From Kryptolebias marmoratus (Eukaryota; Chordata; Actinopteri; Cyprinodontiformes; Rivulidae): a stretch of DNA of 64,000 nt. Below, piece by piece: positions 32,460 through 45,800 of this stretch. The notes beneath the pieces are model-generated. The model ran no database searches, was not told the origin of the DNA, and saw nothing but the letters and a program-made list of their open reading frames with translations. The stretch's first letter is position 1, and every line of letters starts with the position of its first letter. The translations under genes were made by a program, and so were the position numbers. The stretch is taken from NCBI RefSeq assembly GCF_001649575.2, contig NC_051433.1, positions 12,630,301-12,694,300 on the forward strand, written 5' to 3'.

Positions 32460-35400
32460 TTAATTGGGTACAGCGGCTCGGACAATTTTGATATCGTCAG
32501 CCGGTCGATCCTGACTGTTCGTTTCCACCATCCCGATCCGGTTCAGCACTCCAATCCCCTGAGACACTCTTCCAAAAATACTGTGCTTCCCATCCAGCCA
32601 CTGGGTGGGTCCCAGCGTGAGGAAGAACTGGCTGCCGTTGGTGTCCGGTCCGGCGTTGGCCATCGCAAGGATCCCAGCCCCTTACAGACACAAAAATTTA
32701 ATTAGACGCGTCTTCTTACTTAGCATTGTTCCTGCTTATTTCCCCCTTTTATAACAGCCATGGTGTTTACCTGTGAATTTCAGCTCTGGGTGCAGTTCAT
32801 CCTCAAACTGTTTGCCATATATGGAGGCACCACCTCGACCTGCACAGGAAAGAAAGATCACAAACTGCACATTTAGGTGACGCACAAACAGGAAGCTAAG
32901 TATCTACTCGATTATTTGAATCTTGGTTTGGCAGCACGAGTTGGTAGATTTCTAAGAACTGTAATTTGGACACTAATATTTCATTTTTGTTGTTTTGGAT
33001 TAGATTAGAATCACAGAAAGAGTAATCGGGTGAATAAACTGACACACGAACAGCACAGGAGGTGGACCTGGATGTTTAAAAAAAAAATTCAGACATCTTA
33101 ACTTCAAATGCATAAAGAAACACTGTCACTACAGAAGTATCGGCTCCAGCGTGCTGCTTCAAACGACCTGCAGAGGGTTTTAGCTTCACTCTGATGCTTT
33201 CACCAACTCAAGGCTCAAAGCTGGAAACGCACAACTGTGATATGTCTTATACAGATTATATAGAGGGTAAAACCCTACAGTACTGTGCAGAAGTCTTACA
33301 TACTGCTCAAAAATTAGGAAACGGATGCATTAATTCATTAAAACTTTAACAAGCTTATATGGCAACACTAGATACACAAGGCAGGGTTTGGACATCAGTT
33401 ACGGAAACACAAGCTGTAGATGTTTTACTTTAATCCTGTTTTATCGCTGTATTGTCACTCACTTATTTTGTCAAGTTTCCTTAAAATAAATAAATAAATA
33501 AATCAGGACAACGCTCACCATGCTGAGATATGCCATGTTTTGAGCAAGACATTCTTTGGAAAAACACTTAAAAATAGCAGCTATTTCATAGATTCAACTA
33601 ATAAAAGAGAGGGAAAAATATGTTTTTGTAAAAGATGCAAAGTGCTAACCTGAATTAATCATTCTACAGAGGCTAATGAGTGCTGTAGATGACATTCATA
33701 CACCGATGGGGCCCACATCAGAGACAATGAGGGGTTCAGTGTCTTGTCTTCGACATGTGACTGGTGGAATTGAACCCCCGACTCCCTCGGTGGTGGACGA
33801 CTGCTCTAACCACTGAGCCCCTTATAAAGACAGATGCTCTGGCTCTGTTTGCTGCACAAATCTGTTTCAAACCACAGGCCGCAAAAAAAAAACATGCAAA
33901 AGAAAGAATGTGCTGAAATTCAGCTGTAGCTGAAAAACAAAAACACGTGTGTGACGAAGGGAGAAAAAAAGCACCGCATGAGGAGGAAATGTCACTGCAG
34001 TCTATTTACGCCAAAAGGCCACATGTTCAGTCAATTCCAATCTATTTTGTTACACACAAAAGCAATTAAACATCAGGTAAGTTTTGTTTTTTTAAGGTCA
34101 AGATAAGAAAATGGGTATGATGCTGAACAGTTTTAACACGTGGCTTTAATTTTGACCTCGGCACGAACAAAATCATGACTTCATACATGAAGGAAAGCCA
34201 GAGTTTGTCACTCTGGGTTCTGCTCATGAGAAAAATGCTGCTGTGAGCAAAAAAGAAAATTTAACAAGTATAAAAGTAACAAAGCAGCAGGACTTTCTTT
34301 TTGCTGGTATAAAAGAAAAGTCTACAAAGCAGAAAAGAATGTAACAAAAACCCTTTTAAATCTACCAGAATTTGTTTAGGATGAAAATTTATGGAGGTTT
34401 ACTTTTTAATCAAAACTGGAAACAATCTGAACAGATAAGTTTCTCAGATTCAGGCTCAGTTGGACCATAACTAATTATGTTGGAACAAATGTGTCCAACA
34501 TAATTATTACTTTACTGTCATCTCACAGGTATCATCTAAAAGTTAGACAAGATTTTTTAAGCAAATATTCTAGCCCAGTGCCAAACTGAGCTTAAGTCTG
34601 GGGTTCGATCCCGAGCCTCTGCAGCGTGCCTAAGTGTCGTTGGCCAAGACACCGAACCCCCATCTGATGTGCTTTTCTGTGTACAAGTGAGGGAACCTGG
34701 AGAGGTTAAAAAGGCGCCATATAAGCGTGTACCATTTGCCATTTATACTTGGAATTCAGGTATTCCGAGCATCATTCCTCCAAGGACAAATAAAAATCAC
34801 TTTTCCTAACTGTGCCCATTAGGTTTTCAGCTCCAGATATCCACAAGCACAATTATCTCCTCTGGAATGAAACTTATGGAAATCAGAAACAGAAGAACTC
34901 TCATTTTAGCACAGTTACTAATAGTCGTTTTTTTTTTTTTTTTTTTTTTAAATCCCAAAATATATAAAAATATAAATGAATAAATAAACAAAAAGTAGTA
35001 AAGGTGTCATTAGGAAAATCCATTATTACAAGCAGCTAAAAACAATTTAAGGCATAAGCAATTGGAATAAAGAATAGGAACAGTTTAATTAGAAATATCT
35101 GCAAAAATAAATATGACAGTTAACAAATCATTTATTATTAAAAGCACTGACGATGTGTGACCCACCTGTCCCTGTCGGGTCTCCCCCCTGCACCATGAAG
35201 TCTTTAATAATCCGGTGAAACTTCGTGTTGTTGTAGTAGCCTCTTCTGGCGAGCTCTGCAAAGTTCTTGCAGGTTTTCGGAGCATGGTTCCAGTACAGCT
35301 CCACCACAACTGTTCCCATCCTGCAAAGACTCAAACATTACGAACGAGTCGAAAAGAGCAGCAGAGACTCTCCTCTGCGAGCTCTTATTCGAGACAAAAA

Positions 35401-35557
35401 TCACTGAGACTTGATGCTTTACTGAAACGTGGGGGGAAAACGCTAGTAAATGGAAGCTAAAGCTAACACAGTTAGCATTCGGCGTTTTAACAGGAACTTA
35501 CGTCGTTTCTAAAGCCACGGTGGTCGGCTGCCATGTGTCCGGAGGTATTCCCGACAT
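32460..35557 (-). CDS. ppil1: peptidyl-prolyl cis-trans isomerase-like 1
   Basis: Spliceosome-associated cyclophilin (binds SKIP/SNW1) that isomerises proline peptide bonds in the nucleus. Coding exons on the - strand, in order, are 35557-35502, 35320-35166, 32839-32771 and 32680-32460; phases agree and give 166 aa, the same length as the human protein. It starts [19 protein letters not shown]. Family and active-site residues are visible: [19 protein letters not shown] (catalytic Arg in FHR), [20 protein letters not shown] (Phe, Trp and His of the pocket) and the C-terminal VETNSQDRP. The second intron is about 2.3 kb and contains two SINEs of opposite orientation. It is tail-to-tail with the SLC6 pseudogene. 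Confidence 0.95.
33640..33820 (-). mobile_element. tRNA-derived SINE, - strand
   Basis: Read on the - strand it starts GGGCTCAGTGGTTAGAGCAG (A-box-like), then GGTTCAATTCC (B box, + strand 33767-33777), then CACATGTCGAAGACAAGACA and CTGAACCCC. This is the order of the widespread teleost tRNA-derived SINE. The tail near 33640 is degraded. It sits in the second ppil1 intron, in the same orientation as the gene. Confidence 0.7.
34565..34745 (+). mobile_element. tRNA-derived SINE, + strand
   Basis: GGTTCGATCCC at 34602-34612 is a B box. It is followed by GGCCAAGACACCGAACCCCC, CTGATGTGC and the tail GCGCCATATAAGCGTGTACC ending in CATTTGCCATTT, the usual end of this SINE group. The A-box part is weak. 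It is the second copy in the same ppil1 intron, opposite in orientation to the one at 33640-33820. Confidence 0.7.
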
Positions 35558-35780
35558 TATTATGCTTAAACAACAGGCTTCAGCTTCAGAAAACAACTAA
35601 TTCATGTTAAATTCAAGTGTGTTGATTCAATCCGAGTTCATTTATGGGGGTTCATTCAATTCGTTTCTGGAGAGAATTTTTCTTCTACGGTTTTGAATTG
35701 TGTGTTCTCCGTCCTGGAGGAAGTTTACTGCCCTCTGCTGGTCAAACTCTGAACTGGAAGGAATAGGATCAAACGTATAC

Positions 35781-35786
<6 letters not shown>

Positions 35787-35840
<54 letters not shown>

Positions 35841-35862
35841 TAATAATAATAATAATAATAAT
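35787..35862. repeat. (AAT)n microsatellite
   Basis: About 25 AAT units with a single interruption (ATGATAAT), about 230 nt upstream of the ppil1 start codon. Confidence 0.9.
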
Positions 35863-36164
35863 ACACAGAGATTCGGGCTTAATGACACCAACTTATGCTG
35901 TTTCGTATTCCTATTTGACAACAAGTCTCAGCTTTATTTTTATTTTTCTATAATTAGAACCTTTACCGGCACAAATAGCGCAACACAAACTGATCCTGAA
36001 ACAGGTGATCCTGGAACAGTGTAAGGTAGGAATGTCAAAATGCACAGCTGAACACCTCACAGGTCAAGGATGATGCCTATTGATTTCAAGATCATGATGT
36101 CAAAGGTCAAGGTCACAAGGGACTCCTTTGTTAAAACCTTATCTATGCTCCAGCAGGTGACCCC

Positions 36165-36375
36165 TTTGTTAAATGCGCCAAGGAGTTCATTTTTTTCGGT
36201 CCTGTTTGTTTGTCTGTTAGCAAGATTAAATAAAAACTACTAACGGACTGATTTGGATGAAACGTTTAGGAAATGTTGGGGTTGTCACAAAAAACCCCCA
36301 GTTCCTTAAACTTTGAGGGTGATCCAGATGACTGTGTCCTTGGCCGAGGTTTGTGCTCTCTGAGTGCTTCTAGTT
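36165..36375 (+). repeat. dispersed repeat, CGCCAAGGAG...GTGCTTCTAGTT family
   Basis: Starts GCGCCAAGGAGTTCAT, has TTTGTTTGTCTGTTAGCAAG, GATTTGGATGAAACGTTTAG and GGGTGATCCAGATGA, and ends GTGCTCTCTGAGTGCTTCTAG. I recall this as a common interspersed repeat of fish genomes. Non-coding. Confidence 0.6.
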
Positions 36376-38025
36376 GCAAATGCAATTATTTTTCTATCAT
36401 TTAAACTCTACGCCAGATACAAAATAATACCTTTATATCATCCTCACAAAAGACATCAACATGCATTTCCTGCTGTTACTCATTTGACACCGATGAAACT
36501 CAACTATTAAGTCTAAACAAGTTTTTTCATTTCTAACCGAACAGAAAAAAATGGCACTAAATCAGCACAGAAACTAAACGCATCACAAATTAAGTTTTTG
36601 ATGTTATTTTGAATTCCTCAAACAAAATTTTCTCCCAAAACAATCTTTTTTTTTTCTTCTGTATTTTACTCCTCAAGCTAACAAAGAAACACAAAACATA
36701 CGTCTCTTTCAGAAATCCGAACTGCTGCTGTATTTAGAGCACAAGACAATAAGTGTACGGTCATTTGGAAACCAACATCAGTAACAGATTAGTGTATGTT
36801 AAAAGAGAGAGAAAAAAACCCCTAAACTTTAATAAAGAGAAATGTTTGCAGGCATGAAAAAAATATATCATCCAGATGATCCCTTGATACCATCTAGGGA
36901 TATGTCTGACTCACATTTAAGGCCTGCAGCTGCAAAAACTCACAAAAAAACAAAACAACTAGTTCTGTTCTGCATTTCATGAAAATACAAAAAAAAAGCA
37001 AACAAGAATCACATCTTTGACTCCCACTAAGGAAGTCAAAAATGTGCAAATACCCCTTTTGTTATGGTTGAGCTCCATCTTTTTTTGGCGACACAACGCT
37101 TTTGAAACACAACAACTCGACTACTTTGTTTTATTGGACTCCTCTGTTCCCTCTCTGAAGACGAGCATCCGCATCTTCTGCTGTTTTTGGCTCCTTTGAC
37201 AGCATCCTGCAGATAGCTTGTCGAAGGTCAGTTAAGACAAAACTACAGTGGAGCATTTCTTTCAAAGAGCCTTGTTACAACCAACCATAAAGAAATGACG
37301 GGCGAGTTAACATCCAGTAGAGTGAAAAAAAATAAGTTCAAGTTCACTTTGTTGGTCATTTCAGCTGTAGCGTGTGTATCTGACTTAAAGGTAAAATGGT
37401 GAAAGCTGAATAAAAAAAATGTTTTGTGACTTATTGTCAAAAAGAGCCGAGGTTTATTTGATTTGCCAGGAAAAAAAAAATCTGTTCAAACCTGAACAAA
37501 GTCGCATAAAGTCACAATTCGAACTTCTCGTAAGGCCTTGATGGTGATTCTCTGAGTTTCGAGCTTCGTTTGTTGCTCTCAACGAGCAAACAGACAACTA
37601 TTGCCACAGTCACAAAGAAAACTACCCCACTCACTTCTCGTTAGGTTTTACACACACTGATTTGATGCACAAGTTTGTCAGGTTTTAGAAAACTGAGCTC
37701 ATGTGAAACTCGCCAAAGTTACAAAAAAAAAAAAAATTCCAGGATTTTTCCCTCTAAAATCATTTCTTATATTCGCTTACATGTTTCACCTGAAAGATAT
37801 GAACCATCTGCATGAATATGTTGTTAAAATATAAATTTGCTGTTCTTCTTTTATACCAAAGTGCGATACTGAACCACCAGGGTTCACGCTGGGTGAGTTA
37901 CAAAACTCGCACTCCTCGAAAAGCTGTGCTCAGCTGGGCCTGTAAGCTACTGGCTTCACCAAAGCTTTACTAAAACTATTGGATTTAGCTTTGTTTTATT
38001 TAATACTTTTCCTTTTTTCTCTCAT

Positions 38026-38292
38026 ATAGACAGAGGGAGAATAAGTCCCCCCAGCAAGCACCCCTCCTCCGATCCAGACCTCAACAATATACTCTGAAAA
38101 CACACATCTACTGGAGGGCTGAACAGACAGTTGGCCCCACAAAAGACAACAAAGTTAGAACATACAGACAGAGGGAGATTAAGTGCACAGCAAGCGCCCC
38201 TCCGCTGATCCAGACTTCAACAATATGCTCTAAAAAAACATCCACTGGAGGGCTGAACAGACAGTTGCTGCCACAAAACACAACAAAGTTAC
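38026..38292 (+). repeat. two-copy tandem duplication, 138-nt period
   Basis: CAGAGGGAGA begins at 38031 and again at 38169. Both copies continue with AGCAAGC, CCCCTCC, GATCCAGAC, TCAACAATAT, ACTGGAGGGCTGAACAGACA and ACAACAAAGTTA. Divergence between copies is modest. No open frame runs through it. Confidence 0.85.
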
Positions 38293-38329
38293 GTTCAAGT
38301 CTTATGTATGTTCAGCCTTATGTAAAGGC

Positions 38330-38460
38330 TTGCTAAAAGCAAAGCAGCAAAAGGTTAGCTAAAAGTAGCAAAAAGCTGCTAAAACCTGCAAAATGCTACT
38401 TAAAAACTAAAAGTACCATAAGAAGTCCAAAATAGATGCTGAAACATGTAAAACAAAACA
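38330..38460 (+). repeat. GCTAAAAGTAGC-type degenerate repeat
   Basis: Iterations of AGCTAAAAGTAGCAAAAAGC. A related copy is at about 51420-51545 in the eno1 intron, with GCAACTAAAAGTAGCAGAAG. Both are followed by a TATAAG or CATAAGA segment. Confidence 0.5.
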
Positions 38461-39679
38461 GAGATCTCAGTATTTTTCTTATAGTGAGTAAAGGTTTTTT
38501 AATAGTATAAAAGAACATTTTGCTATATGAATGGCTAAAACTGCACAAAGTATGTGGAAGTAGTTGAATTGGAAAAAAAATGCACAGAAAAATAAACAGG
38601 AAAACAAAAGTGTGAATGCTGAATCATCTATACGCTATTTTTTTCGATACATAAAATTTACATGTTTTTGGTTCCATCAAAAACCAGTGGGCCTAAAGTT
38701 TTACAGCAGTCACATATCAGACTCAGTTCAAATTAAGATTGTACAGTACAACTACAAAAAGAGGAAAAATACAATATCTTTGCCTCATTTCACCCACAAC
38801 TTTCTGCAGACCCAATTCTGAGCTGATCTAGTGACTCACTGAATGTTTAACAGACTGGACGCGTCCCCACAGCCGAGACTAAAACCAGAACAACTGAAGA
38901 AGAAAAGAATCTCATAAACTTTATGCTCTCAGGTGTGTTTTATTTTTTTAGGTGTGTTGATGAATAGAAGCAGAACGTAGAACCTGAAAGCATGAAGTTA
39001 AAGTCAAAGGAAACCAAAAACGCTCCAGGGGAGACACCCAGCTGAGCCGAGAGCCAAAGTTCACCACAGGTGGAAAGCTGAGCAGGTTTTTTTTTTTTTT
39101 AAATTCCAGTCGCACCAGTAAAGTCAGAAACCTGACAGGCGATAAAGACGTACAAAGCAGGCTGTGTGTGTGTGGCCACACCCTGTCCATAGGGTGTGAA
39201 GTTGGAGCATATGATAAAGTCATCTGTGATCTCCTGTGGGCTGAAGGTTACTTCTGATGGACTTCTGAGGAGGTTTATGCTGCAAATCTTCAGCACCGGC
39301 AGCAGCTGAAGTGTTACAACACACAAAAATCTCTGTTTCGTTTTTGTTTGTTTTTTTTCATGGGAAATAACACATTAAATGTCTCCATGCCAACAGGAGC
39401 TTTTGATGTCCTGCATTCCACAGATCCAAACTTACGTCTTTTTTTTAATATTTATGTTTTTCCATACCTAATTAAAGTTGCCGGGCTAATTTGTGTAATT
39501 CTCTGCGTTACAATGCCTTGGGTAAAAAGCATGTGTGAGATGAAAAATCCTGCTGTCAAAGTAATCAATTCCAAATCCTTTTAAACACATTACTCACACT
39601 GGCAGCCTCACTTTGTAGTTGTCTTCTGTTTTCCTATATATATTGCTTTTAGGAATACACCACCAGGTCCCCCTTGTGG

Positions 39680-39688
39680 TATAAATAA
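39680..39688 (+). promoter_or_regulatory. TATA-like box of the intact SLC6 gene
   Basis: TATAAATAA lies about 130 nt upstream of the ATG at 39814, consistent with a short 5' UTR. Confidence 0.4.
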
Positions 39689-39813
39689 TGTGTTGTCTGT
39701 GAGTTAAGTAACCATTGGGCAGTCCCCAAATCTGCACTGATTCTCAGACGTAAGGGTCAGAAACGAGAAGATCTTCACTTATTGGGCTGTTGCACCATTT
39801 CTGGGACAGGAAG

Positions 39814-42800
39814 ATGGGAAAATCTCTGTGCAACCTGTGCCCAGCCACAACAAAAAACACTTCCAGGGCTGCTGAGGAGCGAGGCAAGTGGAGCAGCAAA
39901 AAGGAGTTCATCCTGTCTGTGGCCGGAGCAACAATTGGACTTGGCAATGTGTGGAGGTTTCCCTATCTTTGCTACAAGAATGGTGGGGGTGAGTTTTCAT
40001 TTCTTATTGAAAATCAAGGATTTGACCAAGTTTAAGAAGACGAACGCGCACAAAAAGAAAACCCACAAAACCCCCATCATAGTCCTTAATCTTATTTTAA
40101 CCTCCTCCATGTTCACAGACAGTGCTGACGGCTGAAAGTATTTCTAATATTAAGAGTGATTCTGTTTTTTACTACTATTACTGTTACTACTGCTAGTGAT
40201 AATAGCTTTTCTGGCAGCTTTTTAAAGCTAATTTACTCTAGAGTAAAGAGGAACCTAAACACACTTTTTGCATAACACTTTTTTCCATCATCACTGTGAA
40301 GTGGACGTTTTTCCATCATAAGCTGTGAAGTGGACCATGTCATTTTGCATTTGCTAAATGCACAGCATTGTCTGATTGTTGGGAAGTATGGCAAGAGCAG
40401 TGGATGTGTTTCACGCTGCATGATGCTAAAAAGAAAAAAAAAACGTCGGACAACGTACACTTCCCAATGCGTTTGGCTTTTTAAACATTACAATTCTGCA
40501 AATCAATAGGCAGTAAAATCTGATAATATCTCACAAAACTTAGCTGCCTACCAGGCCTTTCAGCTGTTCTCAGTCACCAGAAAACGTCAAGCCCTCAATG
40601 CCTTTCCTGCCATTGTTTCTCGAGAAATGAACGAGTTCTCCAGATATCTGCACCTAAAATAATAAGGCATGTTTTAAATATCAAACTGAACAACCTGAGG
40701 TAGGGTGGAAGATAAACAGACAACAAGAATGAACTATGTGAACTGTAACTTTTTGGCCGTTTAATCTAACCGTGTGGGCTTTCTTTACTCTTAAAATACT
40801 GTATTGTGAAGTGTCTTGTGGTTTGGTAATATGCTCACATGTTTTACTGACATCTCCAGGTGCATTCTTCATTCCCTACATCCTCTTTCTTGTTACCAGT
40901 GGAATTCCCATGTTTATTCTGGAAACAGCACTGGGTCAGTACTCCAGTCAGGGGGGCATCAGGTGCTGGAGGAAAATCTGTCCCTTGTTTGAAGGTAAGA
41001 CAGATGGCATGGCAGCAGCACACAGACCAGAGGGCTGTTAAAAGCAAATTCAGAAGATTAGCAATGGTAACGATTTATATTGTTTCCAGGTTTGGGATTT
41101 GCCAGCCAAATAATTATCTTTTACACAAACATCAGCTACACGGTGATTTTAGCTTGGGCTTTCTTCTACTTCTTCTCCTCCTTCTCTGGAGAACTGCCGT
41201 GGACCACTTGCAATAACACGTGGAATACAGGTGAAATTATAATCTGTCTGACACATCAATAGGAGAATGTGTAATACTTATGAGCAGTCAGTATCTTACC
41301 TGCAGTAGAATGATCTCATCGTGAACAATCAGGAAGAAATTCTCAGAGGGAAGTCAAGCTAACCGCTGCTCCAAACATGAACAAGTTAAAAGCACAATTT
41401 TGCTAAAAAACTTAAAAGGATTGCTCACAGTTTGCATGATTTTTGCATGAAACAGTTATTTAAATTGGCACCATCTTCTCAGTTATTTTTTATTTTTTTG
41501 CTTTGCTAAGTATAATTGCGCTATGTACTTTTAAGCCGATCTCACGCTCCGTTCTTCCCCCACTCGTGAACACAACCCCGAGACACTTAAACTCCTCCAC
41601 TGGAGGCAGCACCTCACTCCTCACCTAGAGAGGACAGTCCACCCTTTTCCAGCTGAGGACCGTGCCCTAAGATTTGGAGGTGCCGGTTTCCATCGCAGCT
41701 GCTTCACACCCAGCTGTGAACCGCTGCAGTGACAGCAGGAGATCACAGCATGATGACGCCAACAGGACCACATCATCTGCAATTAGCAGAGACAGAATCC
41801 TGAGGCCGGAGAAAACGGACCCTTTCCCCCTTCCTGGCTGCACCAGGAAATTCTGTCCACAAAAGTTATGAACAGAGTCGGTGACAACGGGCAGCCCTGG
41901 CGGTGTCCAACTATCACCCTAAAAAGGTGCAACTTGCTGCCGGTAATGTGAACCAGACTCTTGCACCCTTTGCTTAAAGACTGAATGGTTTGTAGCAGCA
42001 AACCCCCAATCCAATACTCACGGAGCAAGATCTTTGTAACGAGTTCTGTGTGCGTGCCGAAACTTGGCGTCATTTGTGGAGACAACGGAAGAGCTATGGA
42101 CAACGTTGGCCTTGTGTTGTTGCTGTTTTTTAAACTTATGGGGATTCTCCTGAGACTTCAGGAAGAGAGGTGAAGTGGAAGAAATGCTCTGGATGCCGCG
42201 ATTGTTGCGTGGAGTAGGACAGCTGTTATCCGCTGGAGATTTCAGGCTGTACAGCGCCTTCAGCTGGGGGACAGACGGCATAATCGCTGCAGGGTAAACT
42301 AACGCTATTACTTCGCTACAGTTTCAAAGTTTTCGTCGCTCTTCATACGCTTCGATCTGACCACACCCACAACCAATGAGTGAACAGGAGCTAAGCTTGC
42401 GCCACCCATGAAAGCAGGGCCGGCCCGCTGGCCCTACTCCAAAGCAGGGACCGGCCTCAAAAAAATGCCGACGGAAACGCGCGCAAAGCAAGCCAAGTAG
42501 AGTAGAGCTTTAGAGACGGTGGAAAAGGGCCAATAGAGTCTCCAGCTGGAGCACCCCAGCTTAGGACCCCCAGGGCCTGGCTCAAGAGTGGGGCCCCATT
42601 AATTCCACATCTTGGCAAAGGGCATCAAGCTCCTTGTTTTACCCCGTCCATACAAGTGTTGTGAATCACTCTTGTCTGGCCTGTCACCTAGGACCAATCT
42701 GCCTCAGGAGACCCTAATGGGGGTAATTGCTTCTGAAAGCATAGCTCCTAGGATTATTCAGACACACAAACTCCTCCACCTTGATACGGTAGTAATTCAC

Positions 42801-45800
42801 AGAGAACTATCAATTCTGATAAATATTATATTAGTTTAAATCTTTAACAGTTTAAAGTACACATTTTCAATTAAGAGGTAATGAAAATGTTGCATGTTGT
42901 CTCTTTTCTCTTATTATAACATTCTTATGTTATTTAACTAAAACCTAAGTGTTCAATGTATTTTTTATATCTATTTCAGATAACTGTGTGATAATAAACA
43001 ACTATAATGCCACTGCTAACTGGACCTCATCTGTGAATGTGTCATCATCATCTGTTATGGAGTATTGGCAGTAAGTTTTGGAGTATTTAGACATCCGTCG
43101 ACTTGACTCGATGTCTCCATCAACCATACAGCACCTGCTAGGGTGGACATGCCAGCATCGCTTTCCATACCTTCACACTGAGAATTGATGTCATCAGTCA
43201 GAGTAATAAAAAAAACACGTGTAGACTTTATTAAGTTTAAACTGCAATGAACTGGCTGACTGAAGCATGCAGGAAATAACGGTTCTAGTTCACACAGCAT
43301 TCACTGCTTCCTTTCTTACGAGTTTGTTTCACAAATGTGGCAAAAAACCGTTCATGTTATGTGTTGTTTAAAAAGACGGCACGCAACAACAGTTTCCTCT
43401 CTCACAGGCGGCGGGTGTTAAATATATCTACTGGCATCGAGACCATGGGAAACTTACGACGGGACCTTTCTTTGTGCCTTTTGTTGTCCTGGGTCATCTG
43501 CTACTTCTGCGTTTGGAAAGGAGTGCGATCTACAGGGAAGGTACTCATCAGTTTAAATGTTCGGATCAGAAATTGCTGATTGTTGTGGAGTCACTCAGAG
43601 GAAATAAAAACACGGCAGGAAGCCTGTCACTTCATGCACCTAATGTCACGTTGGTGACTGAACACACTGACTTTATGTGCCTTATAGCAAAAATAAAAAA
43701 GGAATTTAAAAAATAGTCCTGCAAATTATTAAGATTTTCATCAACATTCATATAAAAACATTCAAATTCTGGAAAGAACATAAATGAAAACAAAGAGTAA
43801 ATGTTCTAATCAAATCAGTCATTGTTTAAGCAGTTGTTGCTTTGTAAGATAAGCAAGCTGACAGTCATTGATTGGAGTGACTTTTCTTTAATTGTTATTT
43901 TTATGCAGGCTTCTTACTTTACAGCCACGTCGCCCCTCATCTTGTTAGTGCTGCTGTTTCTCAGAGGAATAACACTTCCAGGAGCCTTACATGGTGTAAA
44001 GTACTACCTGTACCCCAACCCTGCACGCCTCAGTGACCCACAGGTATCACTTACAACCTGATTTCTCGCTGGGCGTATGTGGATTGTTTTAAGATAACTA
44101 GGTTGTGTCTGGTTTATAGGTTTGGATTGATGCTGGGACACAAATCTATTATTCCCTGGCTTTGTGCACGGGGTGCATGACTTCACTTGGGAGCTACAAC
44201 AAGTATAACAACGACTGTTACAGGTGAGTACTCCACGGAAATACAACTGACTAGTTTCTGTTTTAGTGGTGTTTTATTTTCTTTGAATTTTGCAATTTGG
44301 GCGTAGAACTAATTCATACAGTAATTTATTACTGACATGCAGCCAGAGATCATCTATGTCTGTATTTAACTTGTCTAAAACAATCCAATTCGTGTTTTTA
44401 AAGCATGTGCACAAAAGCACAAACAGGAAGTCAAGGCTTCTTTATGAAGTTGGGATCAACTTACATGAACCCTGAATTAAGGATAATATCCAGTGTGGAT
44501 GTAGCATCATTTTTTCTAAAGGTTTAAGTTTGTTTTCTTTACAAAGAATCTTGGCAGAGGCATGAATATGTACATCTCTTTTATTTTGTATGGGTTGAAT
44601 TAAAGTCTTTTTTTATTATTATTATACTCCAAAATGCATATTCTGTAACTCATTGTAATGTAATTTGGTTATATTTGTGGCTCATAGACAAAAATCACGA
44701 GTTATTTTCTCCTTATTTACAGAGACTCCATCTGTCTTTGCTTGGCGAACAGTGGGTTCAGTTTCTTATCTGGATTTGTCATTTTCTCAGTTCTTGGCTA
44801 CATGTCGCAAAAGCAAGGAGTTGACATTTCCGCAGTTGCTGAGTCAGGTACAGATGCACATCTAGTTGGTCCATGCTTTAAAGAACTGATTTTATCCATG
44901 CAATTAACATGATACTTTCAGATAGTTCATTCTTGGTCTCTGCTTTGATTAAAATCTTAACATTAGCAACAAGCCCATTAGATAATAAACTGTGTATATC
45001 TGACACTGCTAAGTTTGACGCACGCAAAAAATGTAAATAAACAAACTGATTCACTGTTTTGGTTTGATTCTGAAGGTCCTGGTCTTGTATTCATAGTCTA
45101 CCCTCAAGCTGTAACTCTGCTGCCTTGGCCTCAGGTCTGGTCAGTGTGTTTCTTCTCCATGATCATCTTGTTAGGAATCGATGGTCAGGTCAGCCGCAGA
45201 CTTTCTTTTGTCTCCTGTCTTATGAAAAGAAAAAATCTCATAGTAACTCATCTGTATGCCAACTGATCTTTGTGTCTGTCCTCAGTTCGTTGGACTTGAA
45301 AGCCTCATCACCTCTCTAGCAGACGTCTACCCTTCGCAGATCCGGAAGGGACGCCACAGAGAGTTTTGTCTGCTGCTGATCTGTTCCTGTGGCTTTTTAT
45401 TGGGGTTGTTTTTAGTTACAGAAGTGAGTTTTAAGTCATACATTCAACATATTTGTCAATGTGCTGTTTGTAGTCTGATCATGAGCCTTAACAGAGCTTC
45501 TTTATAAATAATACTCAGCATGTACCCTCACTTACCCCCACAAAACCTGATTTAATCATCTTAAAATGAAGGCACTGATTGAATGTTCTGATTTTTAGGC
45601 TGGTATATATGTTCTGCAGATCTTTGATCACTATGTGTGCAGTGGACCCACTCTTCTTTTGATGGCCATCTTCCAGTCTGTGATTGTTGGATGGATTTAT
45701 GGTAAAACACGCTTGCCAGGGGGATTATAGGATCGTACTCATACAATAGTCAGTCCCTTACATCATCCTGACCACTCACAGTACAGTTGTGTCATCTCAA

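Larger units (their letters stand above)
35863..39679. other. intergenic region, ppil1 to the intact SLC6 gene
   Basis: No coding exon found. It holds a LINE/DNA-repeat remnant at 36165-36375, a tandem duplication at 38026-38292 and a GCTAAAAGTAGC-type repeat at 38330-38460. The rest is AT-rich and unremarkable. ppil1 and the SLC6 gene are divergent, so both promoters lie at the ends of this stretch. Confidence 0.5.

Noticed and set aside
39348..39584. 78-codon + strand frame before the SLC6 gene as an extra 5' exon
   Set aside because: No donor in phase and no SLC6 resemblance; the TATA-like box lies downstream of it.
41783..42103. - strand 106-codon frame as a host gene
   Set aside because: It is a LINE reverse transcriptase piece ([13 protein letters not shown] nearby).
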